Shown: positions 1 through 13,043 of the stretch, piece by piece
Layout: every line of letters begins with the position of its first letter
Numbering within the stretch: position 1 is the first letter of the stretch
Origin: Membranipora membranacea
Lineage: Eukaryota > Bryozoa > Gymnolaemata > Cheilostomatida > Membraniporidae
Direction of reading: 5' to 3'
NCBI GenBank assembly: GCA_914767715.1
Contig: OU612074.1
Coordinates: 5,659,501 to 5,723,500, forward strand
Length of the DNA stretch: 64,000 bases
Notes under the pieces: generated by a model
What the model was told of the DNA's origin: nothing
The model's database searches: none
Seen by the model: only the letters and a program-made list of their open reading frames with translations
Translations under genes and position numbers: made by a program

Positions 1-227
1 AGATTATTTCAGTATCATTGGCGTCCGAGATTACGTGGGTGGTTTCATCTAGACTTATACTGGTGATGTGAGTGCAATCAGTAAATATAGTTTATCAACA
101 CTACAGCAAGCTTATAAAAACGAGTTTTCAATTTATCCTGCATACGTCATAGTTGCCAATGGTGATGAAGCCTTTTCTGTTTTTAGTAATGACGCTGCTG
201 AGACCACAAGAAGGAGTATCTGATTGG

Positions 228-1654
228 TATATGATATGTATATATTTGGTTCGGTCATTGCCATAACCTTGATCAATAAATTTATAGGGGACCATTACTG
301 AATCAGTTTTTTACATGCTTGGGTCAGTACAGCTGTTTGGTGGATAGAGGAATAGAGCTGTACCATCAAAATATAGCTTGTTTGTAAGACCAGTTGAGAA
401 GAAAGCCAGCGTAAAGGTAGTCATTGCAATAGATCTTATGTTTCACTGTTTAAGCCTATATAGATATAGAAATGTAGAATTACTAATCTTTGTCTCGCTT
501 TAGGACAGTGAGGTGATCTTGACAATTTGACAGTAGTACTTTTATTTTGATACTTGAATTAAATATGAACAATCATAGCAATTGAAGTATTCTGCTGTTG
601 AGGTCAAGTTAAGGTATTGCTGTACAACTTTCTGCCGTTTAAATATTAGTTCTATAGCCCTGTGAAAGAAAATTCATCATATTTTTGGTAAATGGAATGC
701 ATTACAATGAGCATTTCAAATGAAATTATTGTTGCGAGAAAGTATTTCAGCAGTGTTGCATAATATGACTGAATATCTGAATCAGGATAATATATTTAGT
801 CAAATGAGGGAACCAATTTAAATGAAATGAATCACAACGCTAGAAAGAGTTGTAAAGTACAAATATGATAATATCCGATTAAATTCATATTGAGATACAT
901 ACATTATTATCCGCTGTCAGTATTATACATAGCATTCTTACGGACAATTGATGAATTGGCAAAGATCAGGCCAAATAACTGAAATAAATATAAGAATAAA
1001 GTATCAAATTCTATTCTATTCACTAACTACAATGGATGACACAAGATATTGCAGTGCAATATAATACATTATTATAATCAGCACGAATTTGTTCTTTGTC
1101 AGCAATTTATTTGTAATATATTCCAAAAATGTCAGTATGACACTTTTACTGAGGAGGTGTTATTCAAATTTGGAGAACAAGGTTAGAAGAATCTTACCCA
1201 TAAGTACTAAGAGGGGAGAGATCATGATGAATATCTTCATTTCTTCCTTGAATGATAATGAGACAATCTGTGAAATGAGACAATAGTATAAATGAAAAGA
1301 CAATGCTTGAATTGTGCCAATGCTGTCACTATAAAACAGCCGTTCATATTTTGGGACTCAATGTTTCGCATTCATAATTCAACTGATCAAATTATACCTC
1401 TCATAACTCTTCGATTCAGTTCTCTTAATGAATGAGACAACCCTTTATTGGATCTGAAATGAGGGCAGCTTATGTATCAATAAAATTTATGAATGAATTG
1501 ATGTTATTCACAATATTTACACAGGCATTTCCTCTGATTGACGTGTAAAAATACTGTTGAGAACAAAATGGCATTAGGAAAGCTGTACCATGGAGCTTCC
1601 ATGTTACAGCTGGTAGATAATTAATTTCATACCCTAATTTTGACGATCAGTTTG
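228..1654. other. AT-rich stretch without recognisable gene (copy at 18117-19543)
   Basis: The only open frame above 60 codons (1089-1286) has no family features, no convincing start context and no splice partner that I can see. I recognise no transposon ends. The same holds for the duplicate. Confidence 0.5.
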
Positions 1655-1900
1655 TGCAAATTATTTGCTCATTAGGTGACAATGCTGAGATTGCAGCCTC
1701 ATTTTATTAGTTTTCGGCTATACAGAATTCTATAAGAACAAATTTGGCTGTGTGGCAGCAGTGGTTTATATAACTGAGTAGTTGCAAATTATTTGTCCAT
1801 TAGATGGTAATTTTGTGATGAAAGCCTCAATTGGTTATCTTGGAGCTATACTGAACTCAATGTGTACAAATTTGCTTGAGTGGCATCAGTAGTTCAAGTC
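1655..1900. repeat. Two diverged tandem units of about 130 bp (copy at 19544-19789)
   Basis: Both units run through GCAAATTATTTG, then a TCATT/CCATTAG segment, a GCCTCA segment, a GCTATAC-GAA segment and ACAAATTTG. They start near 1655 and 1785. They are clearly related but have many differences, so the duplication is old. Confidence 0.6.
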
Positions 1901-2029
1901 TTATTGGAAAAAATGTTTGAAAATCATAAGAAAGAAACTATGCTTTACTTCATCGCAAAAGACGTAGGTGTAAGTTACTGTAAAATGAATTTGCACCTTA
2001 TGTGTTGAATGATATTGTAGGAAACACCA

Positions 2030-2165
2030 ACCTTTGTTTGTCGAGTCAGTGTTGTTGAATGAATTTCAGTTTAGAGTTTTTATTCTTTTATACTGTTTTT
2101 TGTCCATTGTCGAGGTTCCAAAGCGGTCTTGTGATAATCAGCAGACCACATTGACGTGCATTAAA
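2030..2165 (-). promoter_or_regulatory. Orphan family A promoter and first-exon remnant
   Basis: Read on the minus strand, this matches the sequence upstream of A1 (14170-14330): a TATAAAA box at 2092-2086, a short AT-rich leader, and CGACAAACAAAGG followed by a GT donor-like site. Downstream on the minus strand I find no signal-peptide exon like that of A1-A3. The LINE fragment begins directly upstream of it. It looks like the surviving promoter of a lost family A member. An identical copy lies at 19919-20054 (TATA 19981-19975). Confidence 0.6.
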
Positions 2166-2173
2166 TCTATAAA

Positions 2174-3650
2174 TTGCTCATAAATTCACTCAACTCAGAC
2201 AAGCGCGGTGGTCTAAGTGGCATACCAGCAATGATTTTTAAAATAATAGTTGACTTAATTGCCTACACGCTATCCATTCTGGTCAATGAATGCTATCAAA
2301 AATCAATCTTCCCTGACTGCTTTAAATCTGCCCTTGTCACGCCAATTCATAAAAAGAGTAAAAAATGTGACCCGTCAAATTATCGACCAATATCCCCGCT
2401 TGCAAATCTGCCAAAGATATTTGAACATGACATGAAAAATCAGATGATGTCTTACATAGAGAAACACAACCTGTTTTCAGACCAACAATTCGGATGACGT
2501 CAGAATCATTCAACCGAGCAAATGTTGCTATCTGTGCTGTGACAATGGAAAACTAAACTTGACCAATCCACTCAATGTTACATTGGAGCCTTATCCCTAG
2601 ATGTCCGAAAAGCATTTGATACAATCAATCAAAAACTTCTTCTATACATACTTGATAAAAAACAATTCTCCAGTTCTGCAATAGCTCTACTTCTATCATA
2701 TCTTCAAAACCGATCTCAAGTAATGAAAGTGGGGTTGTCACGATCTAATTCACAAGCAATCACCTGTGGGGTACCTCAAGGCTCAATTCTGGGTCCTATC
2801 CTCTTTAACTTAGCCATCAATGGATTGCTGGCAACATTTGACAATTCATTTGCTTATGCAGATGATACGCTATCTACTGTACAGCCAAAAGCATAGATGA
2901 AGTACTAGTGGAGTCCAATACACTGCTGAAGAAAGCATCAGATTGGTATCATAGCCACTTACTGAGACTCAACATTGAGAAAACACAATTGTGCATATTT
3001 TCCAACAGAAACATTAAAAACTTTTACCACATCAATTATAAAAAAACTCCAAAATTGAGACAAAACCGCCTATCAGTGTACTAGGGGTTACCCTGGATAC
3101 TGATTTATCTTTCGACATCCATGCCAATGAAACGGCAATCAAAGCCAACAAAGTAATATACCTACTCTCAAAACTGAAAAAATACATGAATGTTGAGGAA
3201 TCCTTAAGGACTTACAAAATTAATGTCCGACCTATCCTAGAATACTGCTCATCTATCTACCTAGAAGGCACTCAAAAAACATCCAACACAATTGAAAAAG
3301 TTCAGAATAAAGTAATTAGAATCATAATATCCGCACCTAAAAAGTTTTCTGTCACAACTGGTAGATCACTCTTAAACTTACCCACCCTAAAAAGTAGAAG
3401 ACATTACCTATTTTACAAATTCACGCATACAAAATTATTAAAAAATAAAGCATCAAAGCATATTCTTTGCCTGGTGCAAAAGTCCAATAAATACCAACGC
3501 TCCCTTAGAAGTAAATGTTCAGTAATAAACAGCAAAACAGCTCTCTTAAATCTGCTGCACAATTTCAGACTGAAATGCAAAACGGCTGACAATCTACTAT
3601 CTTTTAACTAATACGTTTGATAATAATGATAATAATCGTGAAAAGAACAA

Positions 3651-3700
<50 letters not shown>
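2174..3700 (+). pseudogene. 5'-truncated, broken non-LTR retrotransposon (LINE) reverse transcriptase
   Basis: The sequence encodes the reverse transcriptase and C-terminal part of a LINE of the jockey/CR1-like group. Motifs in order are SGIPAMIFK, NYRPISPLANLPKIFE, FG-stop-RQNHSTEQ, LSLDVRKAFDTIN, CGVPQGSILGP, FAYADDTL, SVLGVTLDTDLSFDIHA and VRPILEYCSSIYL. In-frame stops occur at 2495-2497 and shortly after it, and frame changes occur near 2870 and near 3070. The endonuclease domain is absent. The last open segment is 3186-3611, followed by a short AT-rich tail and a TA microsatellite. The element cannot make an intact protein. Confidence 0.88.
3655..3699. repeat. (TA)n microsatellite at the LINE 3' end
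   Basis: An uninterrupted TA run of about 45 bp. The copy at 21544-21584 has about 41 bp. It is the only length difference I found between the near-identical blocks. Confidence 0.9.
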
Positions 3701-3701
<1 letters not shown>

Positions 3702-4072
3702 TTTTCTATTTCTAAAAAGCCATATATAACTTACTTTCCCATTTCTAGAATATCGTCATTTATTCGTGTATAACCTCTCTTTTTTTGTGTATTTAGCTGT
3801 GTGCAGAGGTAAACAAGTTACTTTTTCACTACTCTGTTATCTGTAAACTTTCTAGAAAACCTCTTTAAACAAATAAATAAATAGCTTGTGGCAGTTGATT
3901 TGTATCCAAATTAAAAATAAATAATACATCAGCCTCCATCATAGAAGATGCACCGGTTAATATACTGGCACGATACATTAAATATATAATAGTATCTTAC
4001 GTTTATGAGACTGCCTACAGAGTTTAAAAAGAGAATTAACTTGACTTGTCGACATCAGATGTCGCCATGACA

Positions 4073-4325
4073 AGTTACTTCTGTTCACTTGCTTGTCACA
4101 AGTAATGGATAAAATCTACATTGTCATCATTCCAATCACAAAATTTACATTTTCATCATTTCAAGTTACTTTTGTTCATTAACAACTAAATTGTAACAAT
4201 TAAAATCTACATTTCAATCATAAAATCTACAATGCATCAATTCAATTTATTTCTGTTCACTTGCTTGTTTTCTGTTATGGATTAAATCTATATTGTCATC
4301 ATGATTTAAAGTGATCTTGTTCATG
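4073..4325. repeat. Three imperfect tandem units of about 80-90 bp (copy at 21958-22210)
   Basis: Units begin with CAAGTTACTT, CAAGTTACTT and CAATTTATTT. Each continues with TGTTCA, then AATGGAT or AATTAAA-type sequence, then AAATCTACATT and TCATCA motifs. Between 3700 and 4073 I see nothing beyond AT-rich sequence. Confidence 0.6.
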
Positions 4326-5034
4326 TGGGTAGACTTTTTAACCTGGTCAAAATCTATCCAGCAAAAAAAAGCCAGTCTCATTTTATTTTCTGCATTATTA
4401 ATCAATTAAATTTATGTATGTGTTAGTTGGCAGTGAGGTGTGACAGAACATTACACCTTTAAAAATAGCAAGGCAATCATCAACCATATTCACCTCATAA
4501 TGATGTCCGTTGCTGGGATCCAAAGCTAACTCAGTAAATTGTATAGCAGAAATTCCATTGGAAATAATTGTTAATAAAGGTTTTTGACAAACTAGCCTCA
4601 TTTACTCTCACTTTTTAAAGTCATAATTCATCTCTGATTATCTCTTTTTCTAAGAGAGACTCAGGTTTAACTCAAAAAAAAGTAAACCTATTTCCACTAT
4701 AGCAGAATTAAATTCGTCTTTGCCAAATGTTCTCACCATCACCATATAAAGATTAAAACATGATATGGGTATTGAGGCTCTTAACAGATATTATGCTGCA
4801 CAGATTTTCAAGGTAACTATCAAATCTGCCATGACAATAGGATTGGAGTCAACCAAGGTCTATCTCTAGCTAGTCAGCTTCAAAACATGTTCAAACTGAC
4901 CCTTTAATCCGCCAGAAGCTGAGTAATGAGGTAATGAAGTCAACCACTTCCGAATTTTCTCACAAGACGGGAGAGTTCAGGTTAAAGTTCAAATGTGGAT
5001 TTAAGCTGTTTTCTGAAAATATGGTTTTGAAAGA

Positions 5035-6140
5035 TCATTAACAATGGCTATTCTAAGGCACGGCAGTTGTAAATTGAGTTTGATTGTGCGGCAAATTCAA
5101 CCAGTTTACTCATTGATACTCTGTTTATCATTATCAATCCGATGATCTTTGACCCTCTTTTCTGGAAGCTCAAACATTTTAGGAATTGATGTTGATAAGT
5201 CATGTGCTAGTTGTATAACTAAGAACTAGGAGTCTTGAGGTGTTATCTTAAAATTGAGCTACCACCAGGCACTGCTAGATCTTCACGCGCCAGCCTCAAA
5301 ATCGATTTAAAGGAGCAAGCAATGAAATAGATTATGCACCACATTGAGCTATGTATGTCGAGTCTTGTTCCTCGACACAATAATGCCATTCATGTCAAAA
5401 TGGGAACACACATTTTGATCTAACAGTTCAATCATTTTAAAGCGAGTCATAATTTAGGCCAGTAACAACATAAACATCATCTGGTCAGTTAATAAAAGAT
5501 AAATTATACTACACATGTGATGATGGACATTAGTTAGCAAATGTATATTGCTTTACATTAAACCTAGTAATGATATCCTGCTCTTGCAATCTAAAAGCAT
5601 ATTACTTTTACATCACAATTATATATCCAAATCTGCTTTCCAATTAGATGCAGAAATTGGTTATATTGGTCACATTCACCACTTTTCCTTTCATTTTCTC
5701 ACTGTTGAACAGAATTCAGCACGTATACCTCCGATCCCAAATGATGCGATACACACAAGAAACCAATTCAATCAAGCTTCTCTGCTCAAATTAGAAGTAT
5801 GAAAGAGAGATTTAAATTCATTGATTTCATAACAGTTGTCTTGATAATATGGACAAGGCTATCCGATCCTTTGTGTCCTCAATCAACTCTCAACGGCTGT
5901 CTTAATATGATAGAAGTCTTTATACACTTGGTCTGAGTTTTTGTTCAAACATTGTCTTCAGAATTGTACCACTCTTCATTTTAAGCTGTTCTCAGTGCTT
6001 TCCTCGTTTATATGATGTGACATTTCAACAAAGTTATACCAGTAGAACAGGATGCTTGTCAAAATATAGGCCTCATCACTCGTATTGAAGCCTATTTTCC
6101 CGCTTCCCACTTAACTGACAACAATGCACACTGTTATCAT
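5035..6140 (+). repeat. 1.1 kb internal direct repeat, unit 1 (copy at 22920-24025)
   Basis: This segment, starting CAATGGCTATTCTAAGGCAC, recurs at 8570-9660 about 3.53 kb downstream with substitutions and small indels. The open frame 5548-5802 within it is also present in the other unit (9074-9319) with a four-codon deletion. It has no recognisable domain and no sign of splicing, so I do not call it a gene. Confidence 0.8.
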
Positions 6141-6324
6141 AAAGGTTCCACACATCAGATCAAACATGTTCCAAATGTAGTGTCACGGGACCTTTCTCGC
6201 CATATAGAACTTCAGTTTGATCAGTTTTTCCTTTGTACTGTTGTAATTGACCTTCTTGTTATAATTAGGCTTGTGCAAACAGAGTGCCCAATTAAATTTG
6301 TCAATGTGACACCTAGGTGATACA

Positions 6325-6572
6325 TAATAAAAATATAATAATAACATCAACTTTTATTTGCTATTCAATGCCCTTTCGGGCCAATGAGAATATGCTTACA
6401 TAAGATTCATCACATCTATTTAGCACACTCCTGTACAAGGTAGGAGTGGGCAAGCTAGGCTATTGTTCGGAGATCTAACCTCCTTTAGCAGAATGGGTAG
6501 TGACCGGGATTCGGACCTGCAACTCTCTGATTGAGAAGCCCGAATCCTAACCACTACGCCACCCTGCCTGCC
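6325..6572 (-). mobile_element. tRNA-derived SINE, family 1 (copy at 24210-24457)
   Basis: On the minus strand the element starts GGCAGGCAGGGTGGCGTAGT (6572 downward). It has an A-box-like TGGCGTAGTGG and a B-box-like GGTCCGAATCC (about 6517-6507), as in a pol III internal promoter. A shared body follows, and then a tail near GATGTTATTATTATATTTTT. The body matches the plus-strand SINEs at 16845 and 34739. SINEs of this type are non-autonomous and rely on LINE machinery. Confidence 0.82.
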
Positions 6573-8569
6573 ACCCCGCCACATGTGAGGCTAGCGCGTA
6601 ATAGGTGTAAAATGCCTGCACGGAAAAATAGCTGTGATTCCTGATGAAAAACAGGAACATTGGGGGGGTAACAAAATTGATAGAACAAACGCTATAATTG
6701 GCAGCGATTTTGCCGATACCAAAACCAAAAATTGAGGGAGTGGACAAGATTGTAGCAAAGAGACGATTGTTCTTGAAGCGCGATCAACATAGCGAATAGC
6801 TTATCGCATATTTTTTTTCCCAGTCCAAAAAATGATAACAAAATCCAAAGAAATGTATCAATGATTTGCTGTTCAGGTAAAACAAAAACTTTACCGTTCA
6901 GTGAATTAATTTGCAATAGCTCACTTGTGAAGTAAAAACTGCTGAGAGTAAAAGTTTAATAAAACTATTTTTTCCTGTCTAATAAAAAAACTGTGAGGTA
7001 ATTAGTTGCAATAAATATACCAATCAATTCGCCTCGAGGTGATTTCAGACATTCACTGTGTTGTAAGACCAAAATAATATCAAAATTTGCGACCAGTACA
7101 TGTAGCGTAAATTATCAGAAAACAAAGTGGTATTGTAATTCACAGCTAGGTATGTACAAAGACGTGTGAGGTAATTAGTTGCAATAGGCATAGGAATCTA
7201 TCTCTCTGAACAAAATTTCATAAATTCACAGCTAGTATTGTATGAAGAAATAAACATGCTTAAAATAAATTACTTTGAATGTCATACACGCTCAGTAAAG
7301 CCAAAAGAGCCTTTGTGCTTGAGTTAGGAGCTTTCTGGACAAGCCAGTTTGATGATAAATAATAATTTGATGAAGAATGTATTTGAAATTCAGGACCGGG
7401 TGAAGAAAATATTACGCAGTGGTGGCCCTCGCAATGCTCCGATACTGTTATAGCTTAGTCTTGTCAGTATGCACAGACACGTCTGATACATCGACGATCA
7501 CATTATGCATCTTCCCCTGAAAACACATAATTGAATCTCTGTGAAGGAGCAACTTAATTAGTGAGGTTTCAGATCATGACATTTTATCACTACCCGACTG
7601 AAAAATATTTCTGACAGGAAAGTTAATATTCTTTGAATGACCTGCTCAAATGGATTGTGGCGCAATAAGAACACATGGTATTCAAACCATTGAGCACACA
7701 GTGATTCTCTCATATGATCCTGAACATGTCGAGTTGAATTTGATCGGCCAACCAAAAGTTATCCTGCTCAATATATCGCAATGTACAGTAGGAAAAACAT
7801 TCGATGGATGTATTGGCGCGCTTCAGGACAGTCCAGCATTTATGAGTGTGCATTCATCGTTATGACAACAAAGAACCCTATCATGGTGGCAAAGAGTCTC
7901 CATTAACAATGGCTATACCGAAAATATGTTTAACATTCAGTATGAACGATTATGTTGTGGTATGTTATTGAAAGAGGAACAGTGAAAGTGAGACCGACCC
8001 AATTTTCTACACCTTAGAATGTGTGTCAATCTGCTTCAAATGTGATAATCTCTTTTATGGTATGAGCTATGTTTGGCTTCAACTGGTTGCACCTAATTTT
8101 GTTGAAAATACTGCTGCAAAAGTCTCCAAGGTTTAGAATAATAGTCTTATAACCAAAACATATGTCATATCCCGCATGCAAGGCTCGTGGGTGTGCAGCA
8201 GCAAGGCATTACTTCGATACGTTACCCATTTGAGTTGTTATTGTGCTCATTTCGACAAGGTGGAGAACAATATTTGATGCTTAAATTTTCATCCAGTATA
8301 ACAAGTTGCCCTTACTGAAGTTGTATTGATTCTTTAAAGTTTTCACGATTTCTTTATCAGATCAGAATGTGGGCCTGACCATAAAAATTCTCACTGCACA
8401 ATATAGGACATTTCCAACTCTTGCCTTAGTTATTGTCACCGGATCTATTTTAGTTAGGAAACAAAACGCCCTTGGTGATTGTAGCTTTCCCTCAGCCTGG
8501 CGCAGTCATCGTTATGACAACAAAAAACCCTATCATAGCATTGGGTTTTCATTAAATCTGGATTTGACC
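6573..8569. other. No gene recognised (copy at 24458-26454)
   Basis: The open frames here are short and overlap on opposite strands, with no domain or splicing support. A 20-bp segment GTGAGGTAATTAGTTGCAAT occurs twice, near 6993 and 7165. The sequence near 6945-7000 resembles the region around 15040-15100, so this is old repeated DNA. Confidence 0.4.
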
Positions 8570-9660
8570 TGGCAATGGCTATTCTAAGGCACGGCAGTTG
8601 TAAATTGAGTTTGATTGTGCGGCAAATTCAACCAGGATACTCATTAATACTCTGTTTATCATTATCAGTTCGATGATCTTTGACCCTTTTTTCTTGAAGC
8701 TCAAAGATTTTAGGAATTGATGGTGATAAGTCATGTGCTAGTTGTATAACTAAGAACTAGGAGTCTTGAGCTGTTATCTTAAAATTGAGCTACTACCAGG
8801 CACTGCTAGATATCACCGGGTCGCATCTTCAAGCGCCAGCCTCAAAATCGATTTAAAGGAGCAAGCAGTGAAATAGATTATGCACCACATTAAGCTAAGT
8901 TGAGTTTTGTTCCTGGAGACAATAATGCCATTCATGTCACATTTTGATTTAGCAGTTCAATCATTTTAAAGCGAATCACAATTTAGGCCCGTAACATAAA
9001 AATCATCTGGTAAGTTAATAAAGCATAAATTATACTACACATGTGATGATGGACATTAGGTAGCAAATGTATATTGCTTTACATTAAACCTAGTGATGAT
9101 ATCCTGCTCTTGCACTCTAAAAGCATATTATTTTTACATCACAATCATATACTCAAATCTGCATTCCAGTTAGATGCAGAAATTGGTCACATTCACCACT
9201 TTTCCTTTCATTTTCTCACTGTTGAACAGAATTCAGCACGTGTTCCTCCAATCTCAAATGATGCAATACACACAAGAAACCAATTCAATCAAGCTTCTCT
9301 GCTCAAATTAGAAGTATGAAAGAGAGATTTAAATTCATTGACTTCACAACAGTTGTCTTGATAATATTGACAAGGCTATCCGATCCTTTGTGTCTTTAAT
9401 CAACTCTCAACGGCTGTCTTAATATGATAGAAGTTTTTATACACTTGGTCTGAGTTTTTGTTCAAACGTTGTCTTCAGAATTGTACCAATCTTCATTTTA
9501 AGCTGTTCTCAGTGTTTTCCTCGTTTATATGACGTGACATTTCAACAAAGTTATACCAGTAGAACAGGATGCTTGTCAAATTATAGGCCTCATCACTCGT
9601 ATTGAAGCCTATTTTCCCGCTTCCCACTTAACTGACAACAATGCACACTGTTATCAAAAA
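8570..9660 (+). repeat. 1.1 kb internal direct repeat, unit 2 (copy at 26455-27545)
   Basis: This is the paralogue of 5035-6140 in the same orientation. After it, a segment beginning ATAGGCCTCATCA (about 9587-9640) is duplicated again at about 9682-9740. The sequence then enters the region upstream of decayed gene B1. Confidence 0.8.
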
Positions 9661-9907
9661 GGTTCCACACATCAGATCAGATATAGGCCTCATCAATGTA
9701 TTGAAGCCTATTTTCCGCTTTCCACTTAACTGACAATGCGATTTTAGTGAAGAAAAAGTGGTAAGAAATAGATCACCTCTGCCTTCATGTTTTAAAACCC
9801 AACAATGCAACATTTCGTTTCAATACTACATACTATTATTAGGTATTTGCCCTGTTAATCAGTACATTTTAAGCATATTTTAACAGGATGCAGCCACATA
9901 TGTCTCC

Positions 9908-10245
9908 TGTAAAATGCTGTGATGTTGAATGTTCCAGTCACAGAACACAGTTCATCACTTAAGCGCACAGTCTCAACCCAAACTAAGGTAATGGAAAATT
10001 AACTGTCAATCTTTTTCTTAACTGGAGGACTGTCTTAATTTTAGTTTGATATTTTATGACTAGTTTATACTATAGATTTCTATTGATAATATTTCTTTCA
10101 CCTTAAGATAAGTTCTATTTAAATGTATTCTTCTCTTTTTTACAGAGTATAACCTGCTATACTAATCATGCTGGTATTGAGAGAACTTGTACTGATTGTT
10201 GTTATTGTGGCTTTCGTAGAAAGTGGTACAAGCTTGGAAGAGTAG
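9908..10245 (+). pseudogene. B1: decayed Asn-Gly family B gene, signal-peptide exon only
   Basis: The upstream sequence matches the B2 and B3 promoters, but the TATA box has become TGTAAAA (9908-9914). A first exon ends at about 9987 before GTAATG. After an acceptor (TTTTTTACAG, ending 10145), an exon encodes MLVLRELVLIVVIVAFVESG from 10168. It aligns codon for codon with the B2/B3 signal-peptide exon. After 25 codons a TAG at 10243-10245 overlaps the GTAAGT donor. The exon is one base longer than in B2/B3 (77 versus 76), which breaks the phase. I find no Asn-Gly exon downstream. It could encode a 25-residue hydrophobic peptide, but more likely it is a truncated relic. Confidence 0.65.
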
Positions 10246-12660
10246 TAAGTTTCACAGCCATATGTTTAACATGATGTTTCATGCCTAATGTTCAAGTCTT
10301 AAACACAATTATTAAATCAGAAATTTCATTGTACCTGCTTGAAACTAGTGAGTGACCGAATGAAAATAGGGTCTGGCAGCGCGTTTTTCGATATTTGGGC
10401 ACTAAAAAATCCATAGAACTTTATGGTAAAAAAAACTATGTGTAGAATTATGAATCACCTTCCTTCCCACATTGAGGTAGTAGAGCCTGAAAGATTTGGA
10501 AGAAATACTGCAATATATAGTCTGGCAGCTAGCTCGGTAGTAATTATGCAATATTTTCACATTTAGAAAACTCAGAGCACTTCTGGGTAAAACTTATATA
10601 TGGCGTTAGAAATTGTCCTCCCTGCTCATTTATGGGCTAGGCCTAGTGCTGTGCCAGACTAATAAGCTACCTCTTCAAAATCCTTTTTATTACCATTCTT
10701 TCCAAATAAGTTCTCAAAGATGGCGAAGTGTTGCATATGAATGTCTTGTGTACAGTGTGATATGATAGGCCTATAGCAGCAGCAAAATTTACTGGCAGGT
10801 TTTTTTGGCAATCAGCGGCCTATTTTGCAACTAAGTGTAAGGTACGATATGACCATTGAAGTTGCATTTCTAGCCACATTTTGCATAGGCTGCCACCGCA
10901 TTAGAAGAAGACTGTTGTTTCTCATTTAATCAGACAATTAATTTCTGATTTTACAAATGAGAGAGGTTATAACCTTCAATTCATACACATTAACAAATAA
11001 TGACATCATTTCATTAACTGTGACAGTCGCATGGGAAGCTTAAGACATGAAACTTTCTAATTTCATAACCGTGATGGATAATCACGCAGTTTTCCATGTG
11101 CATAAATAAAAAAGAATGAGTGCATGTTTCCAATGTTGCCTCTGTCTATTGCCAGTTTTGCTGTGTCAGGGTGTCCTGAACTCATAATAGGACAATCTGG
11201 ATGCAGATCTTGATATTTTGCTGAGTTCTAAAACTATCATCAATAGTCATTAATTTAAGGGCTAATGTAACGGAATTGAATTGATATGAGATTGAATGCC
11301 TGTTATGAGACATTGAGGCTTTATGCAACTGAGACTGTGGGCAGATATTAAGCTGAGACTGTGTGCAGACATTTAGCGGATAGACTCATAAAATGACTCA
11401 TTAATGCTCTGTTTATCATAATTCTGTCAGCGCTTTTGACTCTTTAAAAAAAAAATACCCTCCAGGGTATTATGGTTACAAATGATTTCTTAAATATCTT
11501 TTTTGTGTGGCAAAGATATCCCGACAATTTAAGTACCATGATACTAGACTGCACCAGCCAGCACAACGCTACACTGGGTTATATCATGAGAAACTAATAA
11601 GGTGATATATCACTTTGATCTAAATTTCACCCAGCCATGTCATATGATCCATGCAGACTTATTAAAAATCTCACAATATGAGAATTATCAAAACATCAAT
11701 TCTGTTCTTGGAGAAAATAATTGGTAGCTCAATATGCTTAGCACTAATGCCTAAATAAATGTCATGTCTGCATAATTTATAACAGTAAAACTCTGCCCTC
11801 TGTACTGAAAATTTCTTTTCAGCTGGTAATGTCTTTCTCTAGCACTCTAGAAATGTATGAATGTCATGTCATGTGAATGTCATTTTCACTATGAAAAGCA
11901 TTACCTTCTTTGAGCACCACCATTGGAGAAAGAGTGTGAAGTATGCAGAGCGTTAAATGAGACTTAGGAATACCAAATGAGGAACAGATAGTGGGCCAAG
12001 GAAGCCTGCAAAAGCCCATCTTGGACACATCACGCATGTTAAGCCCTCTAGCCTACACGGCGGATGGCGAGACTGTTGTACCAGGTTGGGTAGAAAGAAG
12101 CTCAGACTTGCGAAAATTGTAATGCTGCAAAGACTCCCAGGTTACAAGTATGCCTCTTTTACCATGCATTAAGTTACTTTCCAGCAAACATTCATGTCTT
12201 CAATTATTAAAAGCCAGCAAATGCCAATTATTAGAAGATTTATTTATTGCTTTCTATTAAGACTATATAATGTACTACCTTTACTACTCCGTTGATCATA
12301 GATGCTCATGTCATAACTAACTGGGCTGTTCATATCTTTTCCAGATAGAACTTCTCAAGCATAATAGTGAGTCATGTTGAGTTCATTTATATCCCAAATT
12401 ATGCCACACATAGATAAACATTGGACTTGTCCTAGAAGAATCTCAACTGATTCGGGAACTGATGATTGATCGATCTGGTCCATACTTTCGGATTAGTATA
12501 AGGAAGGATTGTTGTTATACAAGATCATATTATTATATTATTACCAAGGACTGAGGGCATAGGTTTTTCAATGGTTGCAAACCCTATTAAAAACCACTCT
12601 GATTGGGTACTTGGGCTCTAACAATTCACAGTCATTGTTTTGATAACATATATAAATGAT
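10246..12660. other. No gene recognised between B1 and A1 (copy at 28131-30545)
   Basis: I find no Asn-Gly exon and no other coding signal. One example of the dispersed TCATTAATGCTCTGTTTATC motif lies at about 11396. A short inverted repeat, TACCCT-CC-AGGGTA, lies near 11456. Bases 11220-11345 resemble, in inverted orientation, the region around 46940-47060. Confidence 0.45.
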
Positions 12661-13043
12661 AGATTTGACTAATTTCATTACAACTTTATTGAATATTGAA
12701 GGGAAAGCACACTCACAAGAATCAAATAAGAGTTTTGCGGTAAAATAAAAAAAACAGACTTGAACAAAATTGATAATAGCACATATCTAGCTTAAGTAGA
12801 TACTTCAAACTAATTCTCCACACTTCATAGATATCCGTAAGTATATTTCATTGGGATGACCTGCAAATTAAATGAAGTTATGAATATAACTAGTTTCTCT
12901 CCTATAGTGAAAGCACCATGACAATGCTGACTATAAAATACATACACAGCGGTATATGTGGATATTATTTTTATTTGCTCCTATCACGTATACATGCTTA
13001 CCTTTACATTTTGTGTGTCATGGCAGGTTTTCTCGCCGAAATT

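Noticed and set aside
6547-6916. Two overlapping minus-strand frames
   Set aside because: One begins in or near the SINE end, and neither has a domain, a splice partner or conservation beyond the exact duplicate.
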